DNA of 64,000 nucleotides from Metaphire vulgaris (GCA_018105865.1 JACLAT010000044.1:186001-250000); one strand, 5' to 3'. Numbered from the stretch's first letter, positions 53,903-64,000 are shown. The notes: generated by a model not told the origin, from the letters alone. Translations and numbers: made by a program.

Positions 53903-55128
53903 CAGAGGTTCCCAAACTTTTTGGATTGCGGAACCCTACTTTGTTCCCAGATTAGTTCGCGGACCAAGTAGATGTTACAGTTAATATTTAATTAGAACAA
54001 CGGGCAGACTATTCCCACACCAGTTGGTCAACTTCGTTTTCATTATTGGTTACTTATATTTAATGGATATTCAATGACTGTGAAGAACTTACTTGTGTTT
54101 TTACGTGCTCTTTACTGGGTTTAAATTTTTTTCTCATCTCTTCAGTTAGCCATTATGGCCTAATCTCTATAGGCCTTACTCTGATTAGTGGGTGATGCTG
54201 TGTACTTGACTTTTTTCTGACTGTTGCTGAGGTGGTCTGGTGGCAGGGGCGGTTTCACGTTGGGAATGACTGGGAGGCATCTCCCACCAAGCCTTTTTTG
54301 CTTGTCAAGGTTTCAGGGAATTTATCGGCGCGAGTCATTACGCCGCTAAATATCCGCCAGGTAGTTGTATACAAAAGAGACAAAACAGAGCTGATGACCA
54401 TTTTTTGCTTGATAGCCTTTTTCGCGATTTCATTTCATCCTCCCACCAACATCATAGAAATTCATTGCATCCTCCACCAACTTCCTAAATATTCCTTGCA
54501 TCCCCCAAGCAAGAATTCTTGGAACCGCCACTGTATGGCGGTCTTTGCTTAAGATTGATAGATGCAGCTCTAGGTGGTCTGGTGGCGGCCAAGGGAATTT
54601 GTTGTCGGAATTATATGAAAAGAAAGTACTGACACGCATTTAATTTCATCGTTATTTCTACAGGGCCAGGCGACTGGTAACTGACTAAGCACAGTACGGA
54701 GCAAAATATTTCTTCAATGAAACAAAATCTGTTATAAATGTCTCAAATGTCTCAGCAGGGACTTTAAATAAAAAAAACTAAAGTCGTCCGCTGGGCCCTC
54801 TCGTGAGACCTCCTTCGTTCTCCCCTTTCCCTGCTAATATTATACTCCGGCTGGCGGTGTTAGTATAGACCTAAATCTAGATATCATTATGTAGCTTTAG
54901 TTTTATATAGTTTTATAGTTTTGTTTAGTTTTTTATGTAGCTTATGCCTTATGATTTATTTATTATTATTGTTATGGGTGACTCGACCGGCACACATAAT
55001 TTGAGAACAAAGACTGTTAATGCTAAAACTATGAATTGCTACTGAATATTTTGGTAGGCTCTCGCGGACTCCAGCCATATCCTCCACGGAACCCCTTCGG
55101 TCCGTGGACTACAGTTTGGAAAGCGCTG
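53903..55128. mobile_element. hAT element, 1,226 bp, perfect TSD
   Basis: Ends are CAGAGGTTCCCAAACTTT and the inverse of CAGCGCTTTCCAAACTGT. The 8-bp duplication GTCTAGTA is perfect (53,895-53,902 and 55,129-55,136). A second hAT (54,244-54,533) is nested within. No coding capacity. Confidence 0.95.
54244..54533. mobile_element. Nested hAT MITE, 290 bp
   Basis: Ends are CAGGGGCGGTTTCACG and the inverse of CAGTGGCGGTTCCAAG. The flanks TCTGGTGG and TATGGCGG match at 6 of 8. Two shared motifs lie at 54,291-54,306 and 54,393-54,414. Confidence 0.8.
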
Positions 55129-55164
55129 GTCTAGTAGACAGAAAGTAGACGAATAAACTTATTT

Positions 55165-55640
55165 TTAAAGAATGCACATGCTTTTCACTATTATCAAGCA
55201 ATCATAAACTAACTAATTATAAGTAGGTAGGTAAAATCTTGTGAATGGCGCTTTGGGAGTAGTACAGTAGTAGCTGCTTATTCTTATGCACTTAGTCTTT
55301 CTTGAAATAGGGAAATAGCCATAGGCAGATGAATTGACGATTAAAGATGATGGTGGCGTAGTATAGAGACTGAACAATACCGGCCTGAGGACGGATCAAT
55401 GAGGTTCTTCGAAATTTAGGCTATGGAATTGTGAGATTTGGTTGAAACATAAAACTAAAACCTGGAAGAAACGAGACTTGATGTAAGATTTTAACCAGTG
55501 ATGAGCTTTGTCCGATATACCAAACCAGAGGAAGTGTCGCTCAAGTAGAATACTGTGATCGATACTATCCAATGCGGCAGAAAGATCAAGGAGGAAAAGG
55601 CCGGTGACTTGTAAAGACCGATAGCAGTTAAGAGTTTGTC
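55165..55640 (-). pseudogene. CR1/L2-like LINE with internal deletion
   Basis: On the minus strand TGLFLLDLSAALDSIDHSIL carries the first catalytic Asp, followed by WLKSYIKSRFF and SVLRPVLFSLYTTPPSSLI. Shortly after an AYG remnant, where the YADD motif would start, the sequence jumps to the 3' UTR (AAGCAGCTACTACTG...AAGATTTTAC). The second catalytic Asp pair and the whole C-terminus are deleted. It lies next to a second copy of the family. Confidence 0.82.
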
Positions 55641-55679
55641 GTGAATGTAGACCAGGACAGTTTATGTAGAGTGGTGCAA

Positions 55680-56604
55680 GTAAAAAAAAGTAAAATCTCG
55701 TTAACTTCTATAGCGCTTTCAAAAGATGCACCGAAGTAGCTCCTTATTCCTATGCGCTCAATCTCGAAAATAAAGTAGCTATAGCCAAAGGTGGGATCAT
55801 TCATGCCGGGTCATTTAATCAAAAGGGCGAGTGGGTAGGACGCTGCAGCTATGGAGGAAATGATTTTTTAAGATAAATTATTTTAGTCTAGAAAGAAAAA
55901 CCTGAGGAGATGCTGCAAGAAGGGGGAGAAAATTGTGACTCAGAGTTTGTTATTTGGCTTTGATGTAGACAGCGGAGAGATATTGGAATTGAGTTCCAAA
56001 GCTCTGGTACAGCGTATGAAAAGGCACGATTGCAAATTTTGAGAGATGATTGATTCAGAGGTTGAAGGAGAGTTAGATGAGAAGATCTAGTAGATCCAGG
56101 TTGTTGTGGAATTATCAGATTTCTTAGGTAGACTGGTTTTGATGTATGAAGTGAGTTATAAGTCATCGATATTATTGTGTATTCAATGCGTTCTGCTATT
56201 TTGAGCCAGTGGAGAGATTTGAATAATGGCGTAATGTGGCAAAATTTAGGTGAATTAGTTACTGCACGAGCTAAGGCATTTTTAATCGATCGGAGTTTAC
56301 ATATGGAAGCGTTTGGAAGATTGCGAAACAGTGAGTTGCAGTAGTCTAACTTAGAGTGAACTATTGAAGTGGCAATAGTGGAAGCAGTTTTAATATCAAG
56401 ATAGGGACGAAGGCGACGTAGATCACGAATCTGAGCATAACAGGTTTTTGATAGTTGAGATATGTGAGCTTCAAAATTTAGGGAGGAGTCAAAAGTAAAT
56501 CCGAGATTTTTTGCAGTTGGAACAGGAGTTAATATTGTATCTGGGGCTAAAATCAGTGTGGGATTTTCATTTTTTTCAGTTGTTGTGGCAAAAGTAAAAG
56601 ACAA
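55680..56604 (-). pseudogene. CR1/L2-like LINE C-terminus with 3' UTR
   Basis: The 238-codon frame (55,888-56,604) has LILAPDTILTPVPTAKNLGF, SIVHSKLDYCNSLFRNLPN, CHITPLFKSLHWLKIAERIE and AFSYAVPELWNSIPISLR. It starts just after the catalytic core. The 3' UTR (55,680-55,870) matches the solo piece at 9185 and that of its neighbour. It has one long frame, so it is a relatively young, 5'-truncated copy. Confidence 0.9.
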
Positions 56605-57230
56605 CCGGCTAGACAGAGAGGAACAGAGGGACGGACGAATAGTGTAGGCAGATTGATGAGTGTTACATAGTGAATTGTTTGAAAGGTTTGCATTGAGTCT
56701 AGAAAGTACAAAATTCTCGGTGAATTGGATGGGAGAGAAATATTTTAGATGGCTCGATAGTCATTAAGGCGTCAAAACACGCTTTTTTAGAAGAGTGCTA
56801 AAGATTAATAAAATAATTTCATATTTCATTGTTTAAAATTCAAACTTTTCCAGCTATGCTGCCCGCATGCCACTGACAAATTCCCAATGTCGTCCTTTAT
56901 GAAAGTTGCGTTGGAGACCTCTGAGAGAGAGAGAGAGAGAGAGAGAGAGTGAGTCAAAGACAATCGGCAGGACAGAGAGGAACAGAGGGACGGACGGATC
57001 GAAGGATCAACATAGAATCACACCGAATTTAATTGCAAAGTGTCCCGAGCATTGGCTAGTTGACGAATCAGCGAAATTATGCCGTCCCTTTCTTCGCCTG
57101 CGACTGCTGCTGTGGTTTGCGTTACGGCGATTACGCGATGTGCAAGTCCAGTCACTTTCGATCGATGATCAATCTTGCCAATCGATTCTCGTAAAACAGT
57201 GAGTGAAATGTCAATAAACCTTGCCCAAAA
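56605..57230. other. No gene; (GA)n tract and 40-bp repeat
   Basis: A (GA)n run lies at 56,921-56,950. The segment GACAGAGAGGAACAGAGGGA occurs at about 56,614 and again at about 56,972 within a similar stretch of about 40 bp. No recognisable gene. Confidence 0.5.
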
Positions 57231-57234
57231 GAGG

Positions 57235-57384
57235 CCGACAAGCAAAATAAGGTCATTCGCAGTATTTTACACTAAATTTTGTAAAAAAAATCACCAGAAA
57301 AATGTTGACAAGCAAAAAGGTCATTAGGGACCCCGGTGGAGGATGCATCCCTAGTCATCAACATGGTGAAACCGCCACTGGTCC
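57235..57384. mobile_element. hAT MITE right-end fragment
   Basis: The right end is the inverse of CAGTGGCGGTTTCACC, as in the MITE at 54,244. Two shared motifs lie at 57,237-57,255 and 57,305-57,323. The left end is lost. Confidence 0.65.
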
Positions 57385-57599
57385 TCTGTGATAAAATTAG
57401 TTTAAATAACCAGAAGATTTCGTTAAATGTGCTTAAGACCATTGATTCGATGGTATTTCTAAGATATTTAATTTTATAATGACAATATCCGCACTTCAAT
57501 TGCGTCTCTTGCGGTTATGCGACGGAATGATTACCCGCTCGCCCTACCAACTCAGATCAAAGATTAAAAGTTTATTTACATTGCTTCCGGCCGACTCCA
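57385..57599. other. No gene seen
   Basis: Short unique spacer before a hAT nest. Confidence 0.4.
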
Positions 57600-57963
57600 C
57601 TGTCTAACAGACTTGGAGTCAAGGCCACAACTTTCGCGGCCAAGGCGAGGCCAAGAACTTGTAACACGAGGCCAAGGCCAAGGCCAAGGCCAAGGACAGC
57701 AGGTCCTAGGCCAAGGCCAATGACAACAGGACCGAGGCCAAGGACATCAGGTCCGAGGCCGAGACCAAGGCCGAGGACCTCACATGTAGACCTTTACACT
57801 ACAAAGTTTGATTTTTGCCCCCCCCCAGGAAATGAAGAAATAATGTACTAAATAAATAACTGTGAAATGTGCAAAACATCGCCAAAACTGACAAAATTTG
57901 CCCAAAAATTGCAAAAATTTGCCAATAGTGTGAGAGCTTGGCCTCGAGTACAAGGCCAAGGAC

Positions 57964-59259
57964 CAGAGGCGGATTTACCACGGTACCAGGTGGTGCATCG
58001 GTACCGGGCCTCTCTTCAAAATACAAATTTAGGGGCCTCCCTTTTCTAATAATAATTTTCTTAAGACGTTTAATTATTAGTTTCTTTAAAGTAATTTATT
58101 TTAGGAGATATACATGAATGTTGTATCGTTAGACGTTAGTAGTGTTTGGACATGGATTAGTAATAATTTAGTACTGAAATGTTTGCTCCATGAGTCTGTG
58201 TTAAGAAAGCCTACATCTCATATACCCCGGTTTAGCTGACCTCAATTAATGGTATGGCTCATAATGGCTGAACTCTGACCGGCGGTTGCACCGGGCCACC
58301 GGCGGTCGTAGACGCCCGGCCTCTTGCATCGTTATGCAGATTTGGGTATTGCATGACTCAACCTGAGTGCCTGTACAGTGTGCCTCGACGGTCAATTATT
58401 CTTACCAACGGTCAAGAAGCGCAGGAAATGGGAGAGGTATGTGTATTCGTATGCCTCCGTACCTCTGGAATGGCAATGCATAGTTGCATACAGACTAACG
58501 CCATCACTCATTTGTCTTACCGTAAAATGCGTAACACCGTGACGGTGACCTTTTTGGCAAACGATTACAAATCTTAGTTATACTTAGTGCTTTTTTCTAG
58601 AAAAAAGGTACCGAAACTCGTCTTCGTGTATGACTAAATTCATAAGAAATAAGTTAAAATAACACTTAAATAAATTAAATTAATTTATACGTCATAACAC
58701 GTGGATTATAATAGACGACAGGTCGACCGTGCCCCAGTTCTTGTACATTGACTCTGACTTGCACGACTGCAAATTCAATGCAAGTTTATTTGAGTAGAAG
58801 TTAATGGCATTTAATCGTTTCATTTTTCAATGACGTTTGTTGTATTTTTACTTCTTTAAGCAGTGTTTGTTCTAGCCACCTTCACATTGGAGGGGATTTT
58901 GAAATGTTTGGAGGGACAAGGTTTGACATCTCAAAAGTCTTGACGAGCAAAAAACAAAAAAATAAAAAGGTCATCTGCCCGTTTTCCCTTCTTAAACGCT
59001 CTGTTACAAGCTTCCTTATTTTTCCCCTCTAAAAAATTAAAAATCCCTCGTCGCCACACTTTTTTGGGCGGGGGAGAATTTTCATCTCCCCATGCAACAT
59101 ATAGGCCTAATTTTTTTTTGGGGGGGGAAATTTTTTTCATTTTGGGGAATCCCCCCAAAATGGCCTAGAATAAACACTGTCTTTAAGTGACCACGATGGC
59201 GCCGTGGGGCCTCCATTGAAATATTTGCACCGGGCCTCCAAAATGTAAATCCGCCTCTG
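57964..59259. mobile_element. Second-level hAT, 1,296 bp, perfect TSD
   Basis: Ends are CAGAGGCGGATTTACCAC and the inverse of CAGAGGCGGATTTACATT. The 8-bp duplication CCAAGGAC is perfect (57,956-57,963 and 59,260-59,267), and it is itself part of the GGCCAA array. Confidence 0.95.
58861..59179. mobile_element. Third-level hAT MITE, 319 bp, perfect TSD
   Basis: Ends are CAGTGTTTGTTCTAGCC and the inverse of CAGTGTTTATTCTAGGCC. The 8-bp duplication TCTTTAAG is perfect (58,853-58,860 and 59,180-59,187). A shared motif with an expanded A tract lies at 58,941-58,976. Confidence 0.95.
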
Positions 59260-59420
59260 CCAAGGACTTTACTCCCGAGGCTAAGGTCAAGGCCAAAGAC
59301 ATCAGGTCCGAGGCCAAGGCCAAGGACTTGTATTCCGAGGCCAAAGCCAAGGCCAAGAACAGCGTCACTTGACCTCGAGGCCAAGGCCAAGGCCTCGAGG
59401 ACTCCAAGTCTGCTGTTTAA

Positions 59421-60283
59421 TAACGTCCCTGAGCACTGTGATTCAATTTCCATCGCTTCGTGGCCCTATTATTAAAAATTTTAAGCATCCATGGTGAGTG
59501 GAAAGAGAAAGAGTTCCTGCTTCCGTGAATATCTTCAGAAAGAGGAATTGAGAAACCCTTTGTGTGGCTTCATTTTCTGATGAGGCACTCCAAATGCAGG
59601 TAGTAGGAGCTGCGCATTTGTATGAATGACGAAGTTGCTTAATAGGACCTAGCTCATATTTATGTATATCTGACTAAAATACCCTAATGATATTATACGA
59701 TGGATAAATGAAAGTTAGAATGGGATTTGACATTTGACATCGGCTCAAATAAGTCCGAACTGAACTTTTGGCGTTCGCAGCCTCGCCGACATGACCTCAA
59801 TTTGACGGAGAATTAAGATCGTGAAATGAGTTCTTTTAATTATCTAAATAGTACTTGGCATTTTGGGTTGCTATGATAAGACATGATAGGATATTAAGTG
59901 CAATGGTCTCTAAATTTCTGCTTGTCACTCGGTAGACGAAAAAATTTCCATCGTCGTTCCAATTGGCTGCGACTTCGCTTAGCTTCAGCATTTAACCATG
60001 GTTGAGGTGATCGGATTACGACCTTTTTAGTTTTAAAAGGAATAAGAGTATAAAGAATATTAAGAGGAACAAAAGTAAACACTAATGATTAATTTAAAAT
60101 TGCATCTGTCAAACTATACTTTGACCCGAAACATTTTCCAACGTTTTGCCACATCCTCTTTTTTCTTTTGTGATTTACTAACTGGCTAATCTCTTAGTTC
60201 AATTGTGTGTGTGTTTGTGTGTGCTTGGTAAATTTCATGGCATACTGCTAACAACACCAAATAGCGTGCAAATATGACTGTCA
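59421..60283. other. No confident gene
   Basis: A minus frame at 59,894-60,082 has TKKVVIRSPQPWLNAEAKRS, faintly like the LINE segment before RT ('pWf..el...rr.lRrler.w'). A weak LINE remnant is possible. Confidence 0.35.
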
Positions 60284-60291
60284 TACCTAGG

Positions 60292-61620
60292 CAGTGTTAT
60301 TTCTAGTAGGATTTTGAATTTGGGGAGTGTCGGAAAAATCTGGAGGTGTCGGAATTTTGAAGTCTCTGCCCAAAAAAGGCTGATAACAACGTCATCAAGT
60401 CCCAAAGCAGCCAAAAACCCTAAAAAGTCTCAAAAAACCTCTGACAAGCAAAAAAAGGTCATCCGACAAATAAAAGTTCGGGGTGTCCTCCATTTGGAGA
60501 GGTGTTCTCAGCTAATAAGTATACATTTTGTATACATACCATTGTTGCATTACCAAATTTTTTGGGGGTGTCGACCTCAAATTGTGGGGGGTGTTGGCAG
60601 TGGCGGCCGGTGGGTCTAAGAAGTGGGGGTTGCAATGTTAGTGAGACAAATTTCACCTTTAAAATTAGGCTGAGATACTTCGGTTCCAATGTGATCCTAT
60701 TAAGTGGATAGTGATTGTTTGCCGCAGCATATTGCCTCAAGACGAATATATTATAATTAGTCCTAATTAATCTAGCTAGCTTAATCTTAATAACGCATCC
60801 TTAATCTCACAGCCACAAAGCCAGTCGGTCTGATTGTAATAATCCAGTTTGAATGTTATCGAATATGTTCGTTGGCCGCATGTGACATCTTGTCTCAGAG
60901 TTCGTGTTAGATCTGGCAACGGTCGGCCTAACCTTTTTATTTCGCGTTTCTCTTCGGCCGAACATAAAGAGAACGATTTTTGCACTAGACATTCAACCGC
61001 GTTCATTTTCTTAATTTCCCGAGACAGATTGACTTCCTCTGCCCGTTCTGTCGCCCCAGCTTCTTACAGTAAATCAGTAAAGGACAGAGCCAGTTAAGGC
61101 ATGTTGGCAACTTGGCAAAGCGCCAACAACCTCCCTCCTCCTCCTCCCCTCCTCCTTCCCGTATTTAGCCCGAGGAAGTCTCAGTGTATCGGATGCTCAG
61201 TCTCGGCCAATAGAAACGTTTGTGTCGCTATATTACTACACTATACTATATATAGTCCTGCAACCCAGCCACGCCCACATCGGCGGGCAAAGTCTTGCAG
61301 TAATATTCCATTGCGTCCTATGTAGTATATACGCAGCGTGGATAGTCTACTGATGTCGCTGTCCGTCTGCAACCCAAATAGTTAACAGCACACTGCAAAC
61401 ACCGAAGCGCAGTCAAACACTCGAACCTATTCATTTGCCTAAGCGGGAATTGGCTTGCTGAGTCTGCTTACCAAGCAAACCATATGAAATTAATTATTAA
61501 TGTTATTGACAAATTGTGCAGCGAAAAATTGGGGGTTGAGCTGGGGGTTGCGCAACCCAGCGACATGGTCACCGGCCGCCACTGGGTGTTGGGGTGTTAG
61601 GAGGTGTAAAAATATCCCTC
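60292..61620. mobile_element. Outer hAT, 1,329 bp, perfect TSD
   Basis: The left end CAGTGTTATTTCTAG and the inverse of GAGGGATATTTTTAC match imperfectly (11 of 15). The 8-bp duplication TACCTAGG is perfect (60,284-60,291 and 61,621-61,628). A shared motif, GACAAGCAAAAAAAGGTC, lies at 60,443-60,460. Confidence 0.85.
60598..61584. mobile_element. Nested hAT, 987 bp, perfect TSD
   Basis: Both ends read CAGTGGCGGCCGGTG (right inverted). The 8-bp duplication GGTGTTGG is perfect (60,590-60,597 and 61,585-61,592). No coding capacity. Short frames inside have no known motif. Confidence 0.95.
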
Positions 61621-61860
61621 TACCTAGGTCTATACAACATAGTCTTTCATCTTCCTACCTAAGAACCATCATTGATCAAACCTTTGCAAGTTTGCACAAT
61701 TGAGAAACCAGAAAAGCCATTGCACAGTAAGCTTACACATTTCTCAACTGCATGATTATTTATTTACTGAAATTTATGATTAAGAAAAATTTTGCGAAAT
61801 CTTAAAAGCTACGAAAATCAGTTCTTTATTTTACATTTACCTGCTTTCGTTAACTTCCAG

Positions 61861-61946
61861 ATTAGCTGCAATGGCTGCACGACTTGACTGCATGTTGGTG
61901 CAATTCTTCTTCGTCTGTTTTCTACTGCTGCGTTCGTTAAGCGAAG
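61861..61946 (+). CDS. Candidate first coding exon: signal peptide
   Basis: An acceptor-like TTTCGTTAACTTCCAG ends at 61,860. ATG at 61,871 opens 25 codons, MAARLDCMLVQFFFVCFLLL then RSLSE, and the exon stops one base into the next codon at a donor, AAG/GTGAGA (61,947). The peptide has a short charged start, an 11-residue hydrophobic core and a polar end, a good secretory signal. Joining in phase 1 to the exon at 63,304 keeps the frame open and gives a Gly codon at the junction. This exon would place the protein in the secretory pathway. An untranslated exon upstream is implied by the acceptor but was not found. Confidence 0.65.
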
Positions 61947-62039
61947 GTGAGACGAAGATAATCAAGCCGATTCTCTTTGCATCCATTCACCTGTCTTTCG
62001 ATTTTATGTGTAATGGATTGTAGCAGAATAGTTGTATAG

Positions 62040-62690
62040 CGCCTCTTATGAAAAACTACTCAGAAGCGCGTATGCTGTGACTAATGCATGCTGAAAATGA
62101 ATTTAGTTTTAAGCCGTTCCAGAAAAATGGCCAAAAGGCCCGTGGAATCAGCAATGGTCAAACGACGTATGCTGGTGTCAAGAGAATTCCAGATGATAAG
62201 GCAGATTGACTCGAAACCTCGTTTTAGGAATAAGGAGTTTCTTGTTTGGAGCACACTTTGGAGGCCTTGATTTGAAAACCTAAGACATGGCTGACCATAA
62301 TAGAGGTAAGGCGATTGAACAGCTCTGACAGATATGATTGGGCAGCACCAAGTAGAAATTGTACGACAATTCTCAGGACGCGAACTCGGGCAGGGTAAGT
62401 AAGAAGAGCAGTTTTAATATAATCACCAATGTGATCATGTCTTGTAACACCCGCAATGAACCATCTGCAGGAGTTTACCAAGTTGTAGAAATGGAAGACC
62501 GCAAAAGCAGCAAGTAGTGGTTGCAGCAAACAGAAGCATAAATCGAAAGCTGCAAAGGATTAGGAATGCTATGGTTAGAGCCATTATTAGTACCCTCAAA
62601 CACGACCACATCAGATCTGTTCTTAGTCGCCATATTGGGAAAGTAACATCATTCATTAATAGCTTTTCATCATCTAGGCCAGCGGTTCTC
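62040..62690 (-). pseudogene. CR1-like LINE relic within an intron
   Basis: On the minus strand ESICLIIWNSLDTSIRRLTI, then FLERLKTKFIFSMH (about 62,100-62,235), matches the LINE C-terminal 'lWNsLp..iR...s...f...LKT.lF' motif. Sequence up to about 62,690 gives only faint matches in shifting frames (RAVQSPYLYYGQ, LQTRNSLFLKRGF). A TATAGCGCC word lies at the 3' side. It is old and sits inside the proposed intron 61,947-63,303. Confidence 0.65.
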
Positions 62691-63019
62691 AACCTTTATA
62701 GTACCGCGACCCCTTTAATTCGATTCCCCATGATGTGGCGACCCCCAACGGTTAAATTATTTTCGTTTACAATGTAAACTGCTAAAAATAATAATGCTAC
62801 GACAATCAAAATGTTCGGACTCGTTATTATTTAATTGTCTCCATGTCTATCCTCGAATGACAATTATAGTGAAACAACTAGTACGTCGTAACTACCACTG
62901 AGGAAATTTTGTACAATACGAAAAGAGACAACCCCATATTTCTGATGGTCTCGGGCGACCCCTGGAAAATCGTCATTCGACCCCCTTGGGGGTCGCGACC
63001 CACAGGTTGAGAACCGCTG
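62680..63019. mobile_element. hAT MITE, 340 bp, perfect TSD
   Basis: Both ends read CAGCGGTTCTCAACCT (right inverted). The 8-bp duplication ATCTAGGC is perfect (62,672-62,679 and 63,020-63,027). The 'GGTTCTCAACCT...GCGACCCC' terminus is widespread in animal hAT MITEs. A truncated relative lies at 24,326-24,391. It lies inside the proposed intron. Confidence 0.95.
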
Positions 63020-63303
63020 ATCTAGGCTCTAGGGACTATAGGCCTACGACTTTCACACTTTGTTCTTTAATCATTTCATCTCTTTTCAGTCTGTAGAAAG
63101 AAAACTTTGGTCAACGAGGTTGTAACTGCGAAGTAGAAAATAACTTGAAATAATTAATTAATTTGGTATTGAATAGTCTTTTCTTCCTTATCATCGTCCA
63201 GTCAAGAATTTTTAGTGCAGAGTAGACGTTTTCTGAAAGTCTACGTGTAAACTCAGAAGTAAAGACGCAATTAATTTTGTTTGTGTATTTCATGTTGCTC
63301 CAG

Positions 63304-63383
63304 GGACTAATATCTGTTCTCAATTTCTAACCTGTGGAGCGTGTATAGGATTTTCTCCATCTTGTCACTGGTGCAAATCTCCG
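63304..63383 (+). CDS. Candidate second exon: PSI-like domain, integrin beta type
   Basis: It is bounded by an acceptor (CATGTTGCTCCAG, ending 63,303) and a strong donor (CCG/GTAAGC at 63,384). In the phase set by the first exon, 80 nt give one split Gly and 26 codons: TNICSQFLTCGACIGFSPSC then HWCKSP. Five cysteines, counting both in the CGAC pair and the HWC, follow C-x5-C-x2-C-x6-C-x2-C. This is the start of a PSI domain as found at the N-terminus of integrin beta subunits (tCgeCi...p.CgWC). PSI domains also occur in plexins and semaphorins, but there they follow a large Sema domain, whereas here PSI comes right after the signal peptide. Further exons would lie beyond the window. Confidence 0.62.
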
Positions 63384-63611
63384 GTAAGCAGATCAGTTTC
63401 TTTAAGCATGCGTCAACCTCAGACCATCTACGCAGAAACAAAGTTTAAGATAGAACCACGATGTATTATAGTGTCTCAGTGAATATTTGTAGGCTATACC
63501 AATAAATGCGCAGCTCCATTACAAAGCAGTACAGAAGTAAGCAGGCAAGGGAATAATGCATATTGTATATAGACTGTGATAAATATCTACATGAGATAAT
63601 TATAGCTGCAG
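63384..63611. other. Intron-like spacer, no feature
   Basis: No further exon recognised after the donor at 63,384. Confidence 0.4.
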
Positions 63612-63700
63612 CCTGCGATGTCGATCCTTGTCCTGGTTCTTATCCTTAAGGACTCCTTAAGGACCAATTTGAAGTCCTTGTCCTCGTCCTCGTCTTTGTG
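63612..63700 (+). mobile_element. Truncated left end of the TCCTTG hAT family
   Basis: CTGCGATGTCGATCCTTGTCC, then GGACTCCTTAAGGACCAATT, match the left end of the hAT at 52,044. The right side is lost at a LINE. Confidence 0.8.
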
Positions 63701-64000
63701 AGTCAATCTTCCCAGAATGCTGCCTTGGCCAATCCTATTCTTGATGTTATGTCTTTCTCACATTTCCCATCGCTGGTTATCATACTGCCGAAATATTTGA
63801 AGTGTGTCACTTGTTTGATTTCATTGCCGTTTAGTCTTATTTTGCATGTGGGTATTACTTTGTTCTTGGTAATCACCATGCTGAAGGTCTTTTTTATGTT
63901 GATCTTTAAACCTTTCCTTTCGCCTTCTACTGCTAATTTATTTATAAGTTCCTGCAGTTTCTCCTGTACTGATAGATAATAAACTATAATCATAATGCAG
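63701..64000 (-). pseudogene. LINE RT thumb fragment, cut by window end
   Basis: The minus frame reads LQELINKLAVEGERKGLKIN, KKTFSMVITKNK, EIKQVTHFKYFGSMITSDGK and CEKDITSRIGLAKAAF. This is the segment directly after the catalytic core of endonuclease-RT LINEs. The window edge removes its upstream part. Confidence 0.85.

Larger units (their letters stand above)
57608..59412. mobile_element. Outer hAT with GGCCAA arrays
   Basis: Both ends read CAGACTTGGAGTC (right inverted). The flanks CTGTCTAA and CTGTTTAA match at 7 of 8. Subterminal arrays of GGCCAA lie at 57,640-57,963 and 59,260-59,400. Two further hATs are nested inside. A GCAAAACATCGCC segment near 57,870 resembles AT-rich filler at 6480-6620. 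Confidence 0.88.

Noticed and set aside
56906..57202. 98-codon frame rich in Arg and Leu
   Set aside because: Starts in a (GA)n tract and has no known motif.

Overview
The window is eukaryotic and almost entirely built of mobile elements. There are no operons, no Shine-Dalgarno-like sites, no rRNA and no free-standing tRNA gene. Signs of an animal genome are spliced exons, CR1/L2-like and RT-endonuclease LINEs, tRNA-derived SINEs, many hAT elements and long microsatellites. The frequent 'taggcctac' words, the element mix and an apparent integrin-type exon suggest a marine invertebrate. I could not identify the species.

Layout. 1-13,000: a decayed integrase-like (KRBA2-type) relic inside palindrome-rich repeats, LINE fragments, a MITE and four hAT insertions. 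13,868-17,790: a hAT MITE, a 2.16-kb solo LTR of a Ty3/Gypsy element and a 995-bp hAT. 18,290-20,775: two LINE fragments and a MITE. 20,855-28,882: nested hATs, SINEs, a perfect 126-bp duplication and the best-preserved RT-endonuclease LINE. 29,788-41,988: a full Ty3/Gypsy element on the minus strand with about 2.05-kb, nearly identical LTRs. It has gag, protease, RT/RNase H and integrase, but several frame breaks. 42,072-48,860: a probable hAT hosting an LTR element with identical 649-bp LTRs and no recognisable pol. 49,000-61,620: SINEs, decayed hAT transposases, CR1 pieces and many hATs, including a three-level nest. 61,861-63,383: two short plus-strand exons that look like the start of an integrin beta-type gene (signal peptide, then a PSI-like Cys motif). 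They are the only candidate host coding sequence seen.

Boundaries are unusually clear. At least ten hAT-type elements have perfect 8-bp target-site duplications (TSDs) and several more match at 7 of 8, so insertion order can be read. Many hAT elements with different terminal repeats share an internal motif close to GACAAGCAAAAAAGGTC. Several others carry subterminal arrays of 6-14-bp units. The Gypsy element has two odd features: an open frame that begins inside its 5' LTR and crosses the primer-binding site, and a long N-terminal gag extension built from about ten copies of an LGAGA-type motif.

Limits: all calls were made by eye. Family names rest on remembered motifs, boundaries without a TSD are approximate, and frame breaks could be assembly indels.
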